Assembly: GCF_002812955.1 (NCBI RefSeq)
Contig: NZ_PFXK01000001.1
Span: forward strand, 744,001-808,000
DNA: 64,000 nucleotides
From: Vibrio sp. HA2012
GTDB taxonomy: Bacteria; Pseudomonadota; Gammaproteobacteria; Enterobacterales; Vibrionaceae
Reading direction: 5' to 3'
Shown here: piece after piece, positions 26,480-33,685 of the stretch
Layout: the number at the start of each line of letters is the position of its first letter
Position numbering within the stretch: the stretch's first letter is position 1
Position numbers and translations under genes: made by a program
The notes under the pieces: model-generated
Told to the model about the DNA's origin: nothing
The model's input: only the letters and a program-made list of their open reading frames with translations
Database searches by the model: none

Positions 26480-29236
26480 TTATTCAGAACGGGTTTCGAC
26501 AAACGTCGATGGGGAAATACCGTAGTAATTTTTGAATCTCAGACTAAAATATGAAGCATCATTAAAACCCGTGTCAAAAGCTACATCAGAGATCTTTCTC
26601 CCCGCTAGTAGCAGCTCACAGGCTTTTTCCAGTCGAGTCTGATTCAACTGTTCTGTAAATGTCTTTCCACTCAGAGACTTAAATTTACGCTGTAGGCTAC
26701 GCTCTGAGACATACAGGCTCTTCGATGCCAACGATGTACCAAACTCAGCATTCATGTACTCGTTCTCAATTAATTCGAATACTTTTTCCAGCCACTGCTC
26801 TTCGGTACAAACATTTTTAGCATGAGTCCGTTGCCCTGCACTGACTGTCCGGCCAACTCCCGAACAGGCTCTCAACTGCTGTTTCAAATTATCGTTCACC
26901 GTCAAAAGTGACTGACTTTGCTGTTCAAGCTGGTAAGTTTTCAGCCTTACCAGTTCCTGCAAATAACGGTTGAGGCGGAGAACTCTGACAGAACGCCAAT
27001 AGATCAGCGACATAACACTGCTAACAGCCAGAACAGAAAACAGACTCAGAGCCCATGATGTCAAATACCACGGACTCTGCACCCTAAATGTCAGTATGCT
27101 TCCCGTCTCCCCTCTGGTCGCCTGAGCTTCAGTCCGGACATACAATTTATACTCCCCCGGAGCCAGATAACCAAATCCAAGTTCATTGCCCTGTAACGGC
27201 ATCCAGTTCACCGCCCCCGTGCCCAAAAGACGGTACTGCAGATAACCTTGGTCAAAATCAGGCAATACTCCCAACATAAATGTCAGTTGACTTTCATAGG
27301 GAAAACTTAAAGAAGTACCGGTTCCAGCTCCAATCGCATAGGGTTGATTATTCAGCAATATCTGACTAAAAAGAACCCGGCTATCAGGAAGCTCGGCGTC
27401 AAGCAGTTGTCCCTGTTTAGCAGAAACCAGCCCGAAACGACTGCCGAACATCAACTCATCCTGAATAGGATCATAAGAACAACTGTCTGGAGTAAATTCA
27501 TTATTCATCAGACCGAAAGGGGCACTGAAATGTTTAAGCAACTCGCCACTGTATCCATAAAAACTCAGCCCTTTTGATGAGGAAGACCATACACCTCTGG
27601 CCGTGCTTAATACACACAGAACCCGGATATTGGGTTCATTCAGTTTCACTGGTCCAATAAGCAGAGGCGATGGTGTAAAACGATACAGGCCATAGCCATA
27701 AACAGACCAGATACCCGAAGACGGTGTTTCCGTCATGCTCAAATTCTGTCCCAGCACAGCAGAACTCTTGATGTACTGAATGCGCTCATCACTATAAAGG
27801 TAGGTTCCATGCTCTGTACCAATAAAAACCCGCCCTTGAGTATCCGCATGCAGATGGGTAATAGCCTGAGGGCTGTGGCTTGTCAGCCATTCATACCCAA
27901 GATTTTCGCCTCGGTTCTCATCAATTCGGTAACGGATAATTCCCTTGTCGGAATCAAACCACAACGTACCTTTCCGATCGACCGTCACATGCCGGACGCC
28001 ATGAGCAGAAAAAATATCCGGCTCGGGATTAACATGTACGCGATAATATTTCCTGTTATAAGCGACAATCCCATGATCCACTGCCAGCCAAAGGACATCA
28101 TCATAGAGGGCGGCTCCATACACTGGCTCACTCAGGCGACGTACCGGCTTGTGATCCTTTCCGGAATAATACGAATATAATCCCTGTTCGGTTGCTATCC
28201 AATGTACGCCATCATTATCCGTTACTATGGTATTAATTACGCCGTCACCTATAGTATGCCCGTCCATACTCAGAGTCGCTCGTCTGAACAACTCACTGGC
28301 CTGAGAATAGTAATAAATTTCCTGGCTGGTAGCGATCCAAAGCCCCCCTTGACGATCATACACCAGCGAACGGATAAATTTCCCCCGGCTCTGGTGACCG
28401 GTTTCTATCATTCTGGCCTGTTGTCCGGAAAATGAATAAAAATAAAGTCCGAGCTCCGTCCCGATCCAGTAACCATCTCCGGATTCAGTAACCGCCTGTA
28501 CCGCTGAATGCCCGATACGGGCTTTAATTCTGCCCGGATGACGACTATCAATTAACACGGCTCCCTGACGACCGCCAACCAGTAATTCTCCTCGAGCTTC
28601 AGAATAATGCAGCACTTGAACATGTTTACTTCCTGATAAGCGTGCATGCAGCATATGATTATCACGGTAAATATAAACACCAGACGTAGTACCAAGGATC
28701 CAAGCATCGTTGACCTGAACCGCTGCAGTGATCTCCAGATTCGCGTACATTCTCGCAGAGAGCTGCTGTAAAGGCAGGATCTGCATGACGGATGTTACAA
28801 TATGATAAAGATAGAGGTGCTTATTATCCGTCATCCAGATGCGTTCCCCCGCCAAACCGATATTGGTCAGTTCAACACCAATATCCAAAATAGCAGCCAC
28901 TTCTGAGCGTCCAGCTGGCGGACACCGGTAGAGTCGGTTATTTTCTACGTACCAGAATATCTGCCCGGCAAAAACAACATTATCAACCGGTTTATCCAGA
29001 GCAGAACCAGAACGAGGTAACACATGCTTACCATCAAAAAAGCGGATATTTCCGTGGATATCATGTAGCCAGAAACCACCAGACTCTGCAGGGAACATTG
29101 CTTTAGCCGTAAAAAACAACCCCTGCTCCTGAAGCGGCAGAGGATAATACAAGGAATGGCTCTCATTATGTGCCGTTGCACCGGAAGCAATCAGCAAAAG
29201 CCAGACAGTCCGCAAATAACGAAATAATAAATTCAT
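26480..29236 (-). CDS. Membrane-spanning sensor regulator: beta-propeller, Y_Y_Y domain, AraC HTH
   Basis: This 918-residue protein looks like a one-component transmembrane regulator. A signal peptide or first membrane segment (about residues 1-22) is followed by a long periplasmic region with repeated propeller-type motifs such as GVYIYRDN, GLWIATSQEIYYYS and GVHWIATEQGLYSYYSG. A Y_Y_Y-like Ig domain follows (about residues 640-715, LGFGYLAPGEYKLYVR). One membrane segment (about residues 726-746) leads to a cytoplasmic coiled-coil-like stretch and a C-terminal AraC-type HTH (about residues 815-915: SLASKSLYVSERSLQRKFKSL and ISDVAFDTGFNDASYFSLRFK). There is no histidine-kinase or receiver domain, unlike Bacteroidetes hybrid two-component regulators with the same sensor region. 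It is transcribed toward the ABC importer genes, 194 bases upstream of them, and may control them. Confidence 0.88.
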   Translation of the reverse strand: MNLLFRYLRTVWLLLIASGATAHNESHSLYYPLPLQEQGLFFTAKAMFPAESGGFWLHDIHGNIRFFDGKHVLPRSGSALDKPVDNVVFAGQIFWYVENNRLYRCPPAGRSEVAAILDIGVELTNIGLAGERIWMTDNKHLYLYHIVTSVMQILPLQQLSARMYANLEITAAVQVNDAWILGTTSGVYIYRDNHMLHARLSGSKHVQVLHYSEARGELLVGGRQGAVLIDSRHPGRIKARIGHSAVQAVTESGDGYWIGTELGLYFYSFSGQQARMIETGHQSRGKFIRSLVYDRQGGLWIATSQEIYYYSQASELFRRATLSMDGHTIGDGVINTIVTDNDGVHWIATEQGLYSYYSGKDHKPVRRLSEPVYGAALYDDVLWLAVDHGIVAYNRKYYRVHVNPEPDIFSAHGVRHVTVDRKGTLWFDSDKGIIRYRIDENRGENLGYEWLTSHSPQAITHLHADTQGRVFIGTEHGTYLYSDERIQYIKSSAVLGQNLSMTETPSSGIWSVYGYGLYRFTPSPLLIGPVKLNEPNIRVLCVLSTARGVWSSSSKGLSFYGYSGELLKHFSAPFGLMNNEFTPDSCSYDPIQDELMFGSRFGLVSAKQGQLLDAELPDSRVLFSQILLNNQPYAIGAGTGTSLSFPYESQLTFMLGVLPDFDQGYLQYRLLGTGAVNWMPLQGNELGFGYLAPGEYKLYVRTEAQATRGETGSILTFRVQSPWYLTSWALSLFSVLAVSSVMSLIYWRSVRVLRLNRYLQELVRLKTYQLEQQSQSLLTVNDNLKQQLRACSGVGRTVSAGQRTHAKNVCTEEQWLEKVFELIENEYMNAEFGTSLASKSLYVSERSLQRKFKSLSGKTFTEQLNQTRLEKACELLLAGRKISDVAFDTGFNDASYFSLRFKNYYGISPSTFVETRSE

Positions 29237-29400
29237 GCCTGAGTGACGGGTAAATTGACCACGGCGTAAACTATATCAAACCAAAACGGATGAGAAGCAG
29301 GAAGAAAAGAATAGATACATTTACATAGGTAACAACGAGTCTGATCACAGTTTTTAACCGGCAATACAACGCTCCTCCCGCCATATTGCCAGTACTCCTT

Positions 29401-29454
29401 ACATAGCTGTTGCTGTTTACATAGTTGTTATTGTTTACATGGTTGTCATTGTCC
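29401..29454. repeat. Three tandem 18-bp degenerate repeats at the 3' end of znuA
   Basis: Units at 29401-29418, 29419-29436 and 29437-29454 share the frame ACAT-R-G-Y-TGT-Y-RYTGTTT. The last unit runs through the znuA stop codon (29446-29448). Because the unit length is a multiple of three, the repeat could extend znuA without changing frame if the stop were lost. Confidence 0.7.
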
Positions 29455-30381
29455 CAGACATTGACTGTAGCCATCGGCTATTGAACGAAGGAACGCAAAG
29501 TAACTGCCTTTTGCTACCGCGATATCCGTTCCTAACGGATCCAATTTTCCTGAGCCAACGTTACTGCCACGGACAACCGTTTCGATAACCGCAGGCTTAA
29601 ACTGAGGTTCAGAAAAAACGCATTTTGCTTTACCTTCTTCCAGTTCTGACCGAATATGTAGCAGGGTTTTTGCACCCGGCTTTCTGTCCGGACTAACAGT
29701 GAAATGACCCTGTTTATTCATACCGAAGTAATCTTCAAAATAACCATAGGCATCATGGAACACATAGTAGCCATACTGCTTAACAGGTTCCAACTGTTTA
29801 CGGATATCAGCAACCGTCAGGTCCAGTTCACTGATGAAGTTCTGGTAATTAGTACGATAAATAGCCGCATGTTCAGGATCGACTTCCGCCAGTCTTTCTG
29901 CAATAATCCCTGCCGCTTGTCTGGCTTGCTCCGGCCCTAACCATATGTGTGGGTCATGTGTTCCATGATGATGGTGCTCATGTTCTTCATGCTCATGTTC
30001 TTCAGATTCATGAGTGGCATGGTGAGATTCCTCTTCGTGAGAATCGTGTTCATCTCCAAACTCTCTTAATGATAGTTTTTCTGATGCACCCAATTCCAAA
30101 TCAGTGGCACTTTTCTTCACAGCGCTACTGAGAAAAGATTCCAGCTCCGGACCAAACCATATCATTAAATCTGCTTCTGCTATCTTTTTAATATCAGACG
30201 GTTTTAAAGCATATGTGTGAGGCGATACATTTGCGTTCAGTAACAATTCAGGCTCACTAACGCCATATGTAATATCATAAGTAATAAAATGTAACGGTTT
30301 TATACTGGTTACAATATTAGCCGCCTGCACAGGAAGAGCGACAACACTGGCCAGCAGTGAAGCAGATAAGTAACGTAGCAT
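29446..30381 (-). CDS. znuA: Zinc ABC transporter binding protein ZnuA
   Basis: This periplasmic protein captures zinc for ZnuBC. From ATG 30381 it has 311 residues with a signal peptide (about residues 1-20, ending PVQA). A His/Glu/Asp-rich loop lies near residues 108-142 (EEHEHHHHGTHDPHIW), the typical zinc-collecting loop, and ligand histidines occur in the blocks PHTYALKP, DPHIWLGP and the central YYVFHDAYGYF. AAGGA precedes ATG 30381; a longer frame up to 30444 would run across the Zur operator. It is divergent from znuCB. Confidence 0.96.
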   Translation of the reverse strand: MLRYLSASLLASVVALPVQAANIVTSIKPLHFITYDITYGVSEPELLLNANVSPHTYALKPSDIKKIAEADLMIWFGPELESFLSSAVKKSATDLELGASEKLSLREFGDEHDSHEEESHHATHESEEHEHEEHEHHHHGTHDPHIWLGPEQARQAAGIIAERLAEVDPEHAAIYRTNYQNFISELDLTVADIRKQLEPVKQYGYYVFHDAYGYFEDYFGMNKQGHFTVSPDRKPGAKTLLHIRSELEEGKAKCVFSEPQFKPAVIETVVRGSNVGSGKLDPLGTDIAVAKGSYFAFLRSIADGYSQCLGQ

Positions 30382-30416
30382 TAATGATTCCTTTGTAAGT
30401 AGTATCAGGATTGACT

Positions 30417-30439
30417 TTGATGTTATATTATAACACACA
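30417..30439. promoter_or_regulatory. Zur operator between znuA and znuCB
   Basis: TGTTATATTATAACA (30421-30435) is a perfect palindrome that equals the core of the E. coli Zur consensus (TGTTATANTATAACA). It is centred about 46 bases upstream of znuA and 35 bases upstream of znuC. Zinc-dependent repression of both transcripts is the expected role. Confidence 0.9.
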
Positions 30440-30462
30440 TACATTGCAAATGAGATTTATTA

Positions 30463-31248
30463 ATGTTTCCTTTAGTCAAGATGACTGATATCTGTGTTGA
30501 GTTTTCCGGAAGGAAAGTCCTCGACACCATCAATATGGAACTGCATAAGGGTAAGATCACCACGATCATCGGTCCTAACGGTGCCGGAAAATCCACCCTA
30601 ATCAAAGTCCTTCTTGGCCTGCAACCGAATTATTCCGGTCACATTGAAAAGCCAAAACAACTGCGCATCGGTTATGTTCCACAGAAGTTGCATCTCAATG
30701 ATACATTTCCTTTAAATGTAGAGCGTTTCCTCCAACTTGCAGGAAAATACAGCCATCAGGAACGCATTGATGCCCTCCGGCTGGTTGGTGCTGAGTACCT
30801 GCTCAAAAATAATATGCACAATTTATCCGGAGGTGAAAGTCAGAGGGTTCTGTTGGCCCGGGCTCTGCTGCAAAGACCGGACTTACTGGTTTTGGACGAA
30901 CCAGCTCAGGGTGTCGATGTTCAGGGACAGATTGATCTTTATAACCTTATAGATGCCATTCGCAGACGTTTTAACTGTGCTATTCTGATGGTCTCCCATG
31001 ATCTGCATCTGGTTATGGCTAAGACCGATACTGTCATCTGCATTCATCACCATGTCTGCTGCTCCGGTGAGCCGGAAACCATTTCCAGACACCCGTCTTA
31101 TATCGCCCTATTCGGTGCTCATAAAGGGGGGTCTCTGGCATTCTACCGTCACCATCACAATGGCCATCATGATTTGTCTGGATATCCGGTTGATGGCGAA
31201 GCCGCTACCTGTCATCAGCATAACCACGGACATTGTCAGCATGATTGA
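30463..31248 (+). CDS. znuC: Zinc ABC transporter ATP-binding protein ZnuC
   Basis: This ATPase powers zinc import. The 261-residue protein has Walker [10 protein letters not shown] near residue 38, the signature LSGGESQRV, and Walker [13 protein letters not shown], a ZnuC-typical sequence. The C-terminus is His-rich ([11 protein letters not shown] and [12 protein letters not shown]), which suggests metal binding or sensing. ATG 30463 is kept because residues 4-19 align with the usual ZnuC start (LVxLxxVxVxFxxRxVL); ATG 30481 is possible. Its last eight bases overlap znuB. Confidence 0.95.
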   Translation: MFPLVKMTDICVEFSGRKVLDTINMELHKGKITTIIGPNGAGKSTLIKVLLGLQPNYSGHIEKPKQLRIGYVPQKLHLNDTFPLNVERFLQLAGKYSHQERIDALRLVGAEYLLKNNMHNLSGGESQRVLLARALLQRPDLLVLDEPAQGVDVQGQIDLYNLIDAIRRRFNCAILMVSHDLHLVMAKTDTVICIHHHVCCSGEPETISRHPSYIALFGAHKGGSLAFYRHHHNGHHDLSGYPVDGEAATCHQHNHGHCQHD

Positions 31249-32026
31249 GTTTCTTCTTCCTTCGATCCTGGCCGGACTGGGTATCGCTGTTATCGCAGGT
31301 CCTCTGGGATCTTTTGTTGTCTGGCGGAGAATGGCTTATTTTGGTGATACTCTCGCACATGCCTCTTTACTGGGGCTAGCTATGGGTTTTCTGCTGGATA
31401 TTAATCTGTATCTGGCTCTGGTACTGTGTACCATCTCTATTGCTGTTATTCTGGTTGCACTACAGAAAAGGCAGATGGTAGGAACCGATACATTGCTGGG
31501 TATTCTTGCCCACAGTGCTCTGTCCCTTGGCCTTGTTGCCGTCAGTTTTCTGGACAATGTCCGCATTGATCTGATGAGTTATCTGTTCGGTGACCTGCTT
31601 TCCGTCACTCCCGGTGACCTTTGGTTCATCTATGGTGGAGTGATTGTCATAGGGGTTATTCTGCGCCTCTTCTGGCAGCCTCTTCTGGCAACCACTGCCA
31701 GTGAAGAACTGGCAGCAGTAGAAGGTGTCAATATCCAGTTAATGCGACTGATACTGATGCTTCTGGTCGGAATTGTTATTGCAGTAGGGATGAAATTTGT
31801 TGGCGCTCTGATCATCACATCACTACTGATCATTCCTTCTGCTACAGCAAGAAAATACGCTTCCACACCAGAGCAGATGATAAGTATTGCCTCCTGCCTT
31901 GGTATGATCTCGGTATTGGCTGGAATTACGCTATCATGGCAATATGATACACCTGCGGGGCCGTCAGTCGTTATTTGTTCTGCCGGCTTGTTTGTACTAA
32001 GCCAGCTGAAACCGGCGAAAAGTTAA
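31241..32026 (+). CDS. znuB: Zinc ABC transporter permease ZnuB
   Basis: This 261-residue inner-membrane permease of the ABC-3 family moves zinc across the membrane. It has about eight hydrophobic segments and the family blocks [21 protein letters not shown] near the N-terminus and [20 protein letters not shown] near residues 188-207. ATG 31241 overlaps the znuC stop (ATGATTGA), so translation is coupled. A much longer open frame from 30998 is overlap with znuC and not credible. Confidence 0.95.
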   Translation: MIEFLLPSILAGLGIAVIAGPLGSFVVWRRMAYFGDTLAHASLLGLAMGFLLDINLYLALVLCTISIAVILVALQKRQMVGTDTLLGILAHSALSLGLVAVSFLDNVRIDLMSYLFGDLLSVTPGDLWFIYGGVIVIGVILRLFWQPLLATTASEELAAVEGVNIQLMRLILMLLVGIVIAVGMKFVGALIITSLLIIPSATARKYASTPEQMISIASCLGMISVLAGITLSWQYDTPAGPSVVICSAGLFVLSQLKPAKS

Positions 32027-32050
32027 TCCTCTTAATTTCACTAAAGTTTT

Positions 32051-32087
32051 CTGAGTCGGTGACGATACATAAACATCGACTCAGGAG
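32051..32087 (+). promoter_or_regulatory. Inverted repeat touching a ribosome binding site
   Basis: CTGAGTCG (32051-32058) and CGACTCAG (32077-32084) are perfect inverted copies with an 18-base spacer. The right arm runs into the AGGAG ribosome site (32083-32087) of the gene at 32093, so folding of the RNA could hide that site. Confidence 0.5.
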
Positions 32088-32092
32088 TCTTT

Positions 32093-32632
32093 ATGCTGTT
32101 TCAGGACCTAGAAATCAAGGTTTCCATCCCGGAAACCACCCCGGTTAAAACACCTCCGGCCATTAATGAGCTGCTGTTTGGTGAGCAGGTAAACCGTGCG
32201 GTTGAAAATGGTCAACGAGCTGATTTTGCACTACTTCTGGCCATGTTTTCCAACGATGTCCGGGAAATAACACCGGTCTCCATCCTGACGGAAACCGATT
32301 CATCAGATCAGATTCTACGCCAGCAATTTTGCGTTCCAGCCGCCCGGAAACTACGCTCGGATGCAGGCTCTTACGCAAAAGCATCTGCCATTGCTGATAG
32401 TTTTCACAAAGGTGGTCTGTCTCAGGCTCAACTACAAAGTGACTTATGTCCTGATGCTCTGGCTTACATGCCTGAACATACCTATGACCTTGGTGAAGAA
32501 GTTTTCCGCAACTTATCCCTACACGAACAACGTTGTCTTTCCGTGCCCAAAAAAAACTCCATTCCTGATAATGAGTTATATCATAAACTTATTGTTGCCA
32601 GACGCTCTCAACAGATACAGGCTTATGCCTGA
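32093..32632 (+). CDS. Uncharacterised protein, 179 residues
   Basis: I do not recognise this protein. It looks soluble and mixed in composition, with no signal peptide or membrane segment, two early Pro-rich stretches (SIPETTPVKTPPA), a helical block ADFALLLAMFSNDVRE near residues 43-58, and a charged C-terminal helix. A strong AGGAG ribosome site precedes ATG 32093, and a dyad overlaps that site. The gene follows znuB by 66 bases on the same strand, so it could be read through from the zinc operon; no terminator is seen between them. The 279 bases after it hold no evident gene. Confidence 0.75.
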   Translation: MLFQDLEIKVSIPETTPVKTPPAINELLFGEQVNRAVENGQRADFALLLAMFSNDVREITPVSILTETDSSDQILRQQFCVPAARKLRSDAGSYAKASAIADSFHKGGLSQAQLQSDLCPDALAYMPEHTYDLGEEVFRNLSLHEQRCLSVPKKNSIPDNELYHKLIVARRSQQIQAYA

Positions 32633-32911
32633 TGACTCAGCCTCCACTAATAGCTATCTGCTTCTCTCTTTAGCTGTGCATGTAAAATTCATTTCCTTAC
32701 TAAACGTGAGGTATCGCAAAGTATTGTATATTTCCTGATCTATCCGTCCTGTTTTACCGTTTTCTTCACACTTAAGTAACGTTTTATTTACCATGCTAAC
32801 TATTAACTAAGCGATAAAACATCAGCCAGGCAGTAAAGTATCAGGCAAACCATGACCTATTCGTCAGTAAGTAAAAACATAAGAAGAAAGCTCACTCGGA
32901 GTGTTAACAAT

Positions 32912-33595
32912 ATGAATATACAGGATTCCGTTGTTCTTATAACATCTGCAGGCTCATTACTCGGCCGCACACTTGCTCATCACTTTGCTTCGTTAGGAGC
33001 AAAGGTTGTCATTACCGATGCAGACACGATTCTTTTGCAGCAAACCGCTCTCAGCTGTTGCCCCGTCTCTGATTCTGTTTCTGTCTATCCTCTGGCGGAT
33101 TACACGCCTCAAAGCATTCAGGGACTGCTGGATTTTGTCGAAACACGCTGTGGCAGTAGTGCTGATGTGCTGATTAACTATTGGCCCAGCTACCCCTTTC
33201 CCTCACTCACCAGCGATACCAGCACGGAAGATTTTTCCAGAGCCATCTCTATGCTCGCCTCATCGCTGTTCAGCTTTGGTCAGGCAAGTGCACAACGCAT
33301 GCGAACTCACGCTAAGAACGGGGTGATCATTAATATGCTGTCACAAATGGAGCTGGATGACCTTACCGGCTATGAGCACGCGACATCCATTGTGGCCGGA
33401 CTAACCCAAAGCTGGGCACGGGAACTGACTCCGTTTAATATTCGGGTAGGCGGTGTTGTGCCTGCTCCATTCTACTCCGCCAGTAATGATGAAAATTATC
33501 ACTGGGCAGAAATGAGAGATGAACTGATCCGAAGTACTGAATATATTGTTTCGAACGAATATTTCAGTGGCAGGGTAATGGCTGCAGAAGTCTGA
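32912..33595 (+). CDS. Divergent SDR-family protein
   Basis: This 227-residue protein has the Rossmann fold of short-chain dehydrogenases. A nucleotide-binding turn is visible (ITSAGSLLGRTLAHHFASLGAKVVITDAD, residues 9-37), a DVLINYW strand near residue 85, and a Tyr at the usual catalytic place in TGYEHATSIVAG. The usual Lys four residues after the Tyr is replaced by Thr (YEHAT), and the usual NAG motif reads NYW. It may therefore be a non-catalytic or altered SDR. ATG 32912 has GGAG upstream; an ATG at 32852 would add 20 basic residues. A bidirectional terminator follows, shared with adhE. Confidence 0.8.
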   Translation: MNIQDSVVLITSAGSLLGRTLAHHFASLGAKVVITDADTILLQQTALSCCPVSDSVSVYPLADYTPQSIQGLLDFVETRCGSSADVLINYWPSYPFPSLTSDTSTEDFSRAISMLASSLFSFGQASAQRMRTHAKNGVIINMLSQMELDDLTGYEHATSIVAGLTQSWARELTPFNIRVGGVVPAPFYSASNDENYHWAEMRDELIRSTEYIVSNEYFSGRVMAAEV

Positions 33596-33612
33596 TTTAT
33601 TACAAATCGTAA

Positions 33613-33637
33613 AAAGCCCGCCATTCTGGCGGGCTTT
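33613..33637. terminator. Bidirectional terminator between the SDR gene and adhE
   Basis: AAAGCCCGCC (33613-33622) pairs perfectly with GGCGGGCTTT (33628-33637) over a 5-base loop. A-rich and T-rich flanks give a U tract for either direction. Confidence 0.88.
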
Positions 33638-33685
33638 ATGTTCTTAGTAAGAACTATTGACTAACGAATGCTTCGTCAGCAAATT

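Noticed and set aside
29401..29454. Tandem repeats as a CRISPR-like array
   Set aside because: The units are directly adjacent without spacers, are degenerate and no cas gene is in the window.
29271..29474. Asn-rich minus-strand frame near the end of znuA
   Set aside because: The Asn-rich translation comes from the 18-bp tandem repeats in another frame and overlaps the ZnuA C-terminus.
30998..31240. Extended N-terminus of znuB
   Set aside because: The open frame continues upstream inside znuC, but the family start [12 protein letters not shown] at 31241 fits the ZnuB length and coupling.
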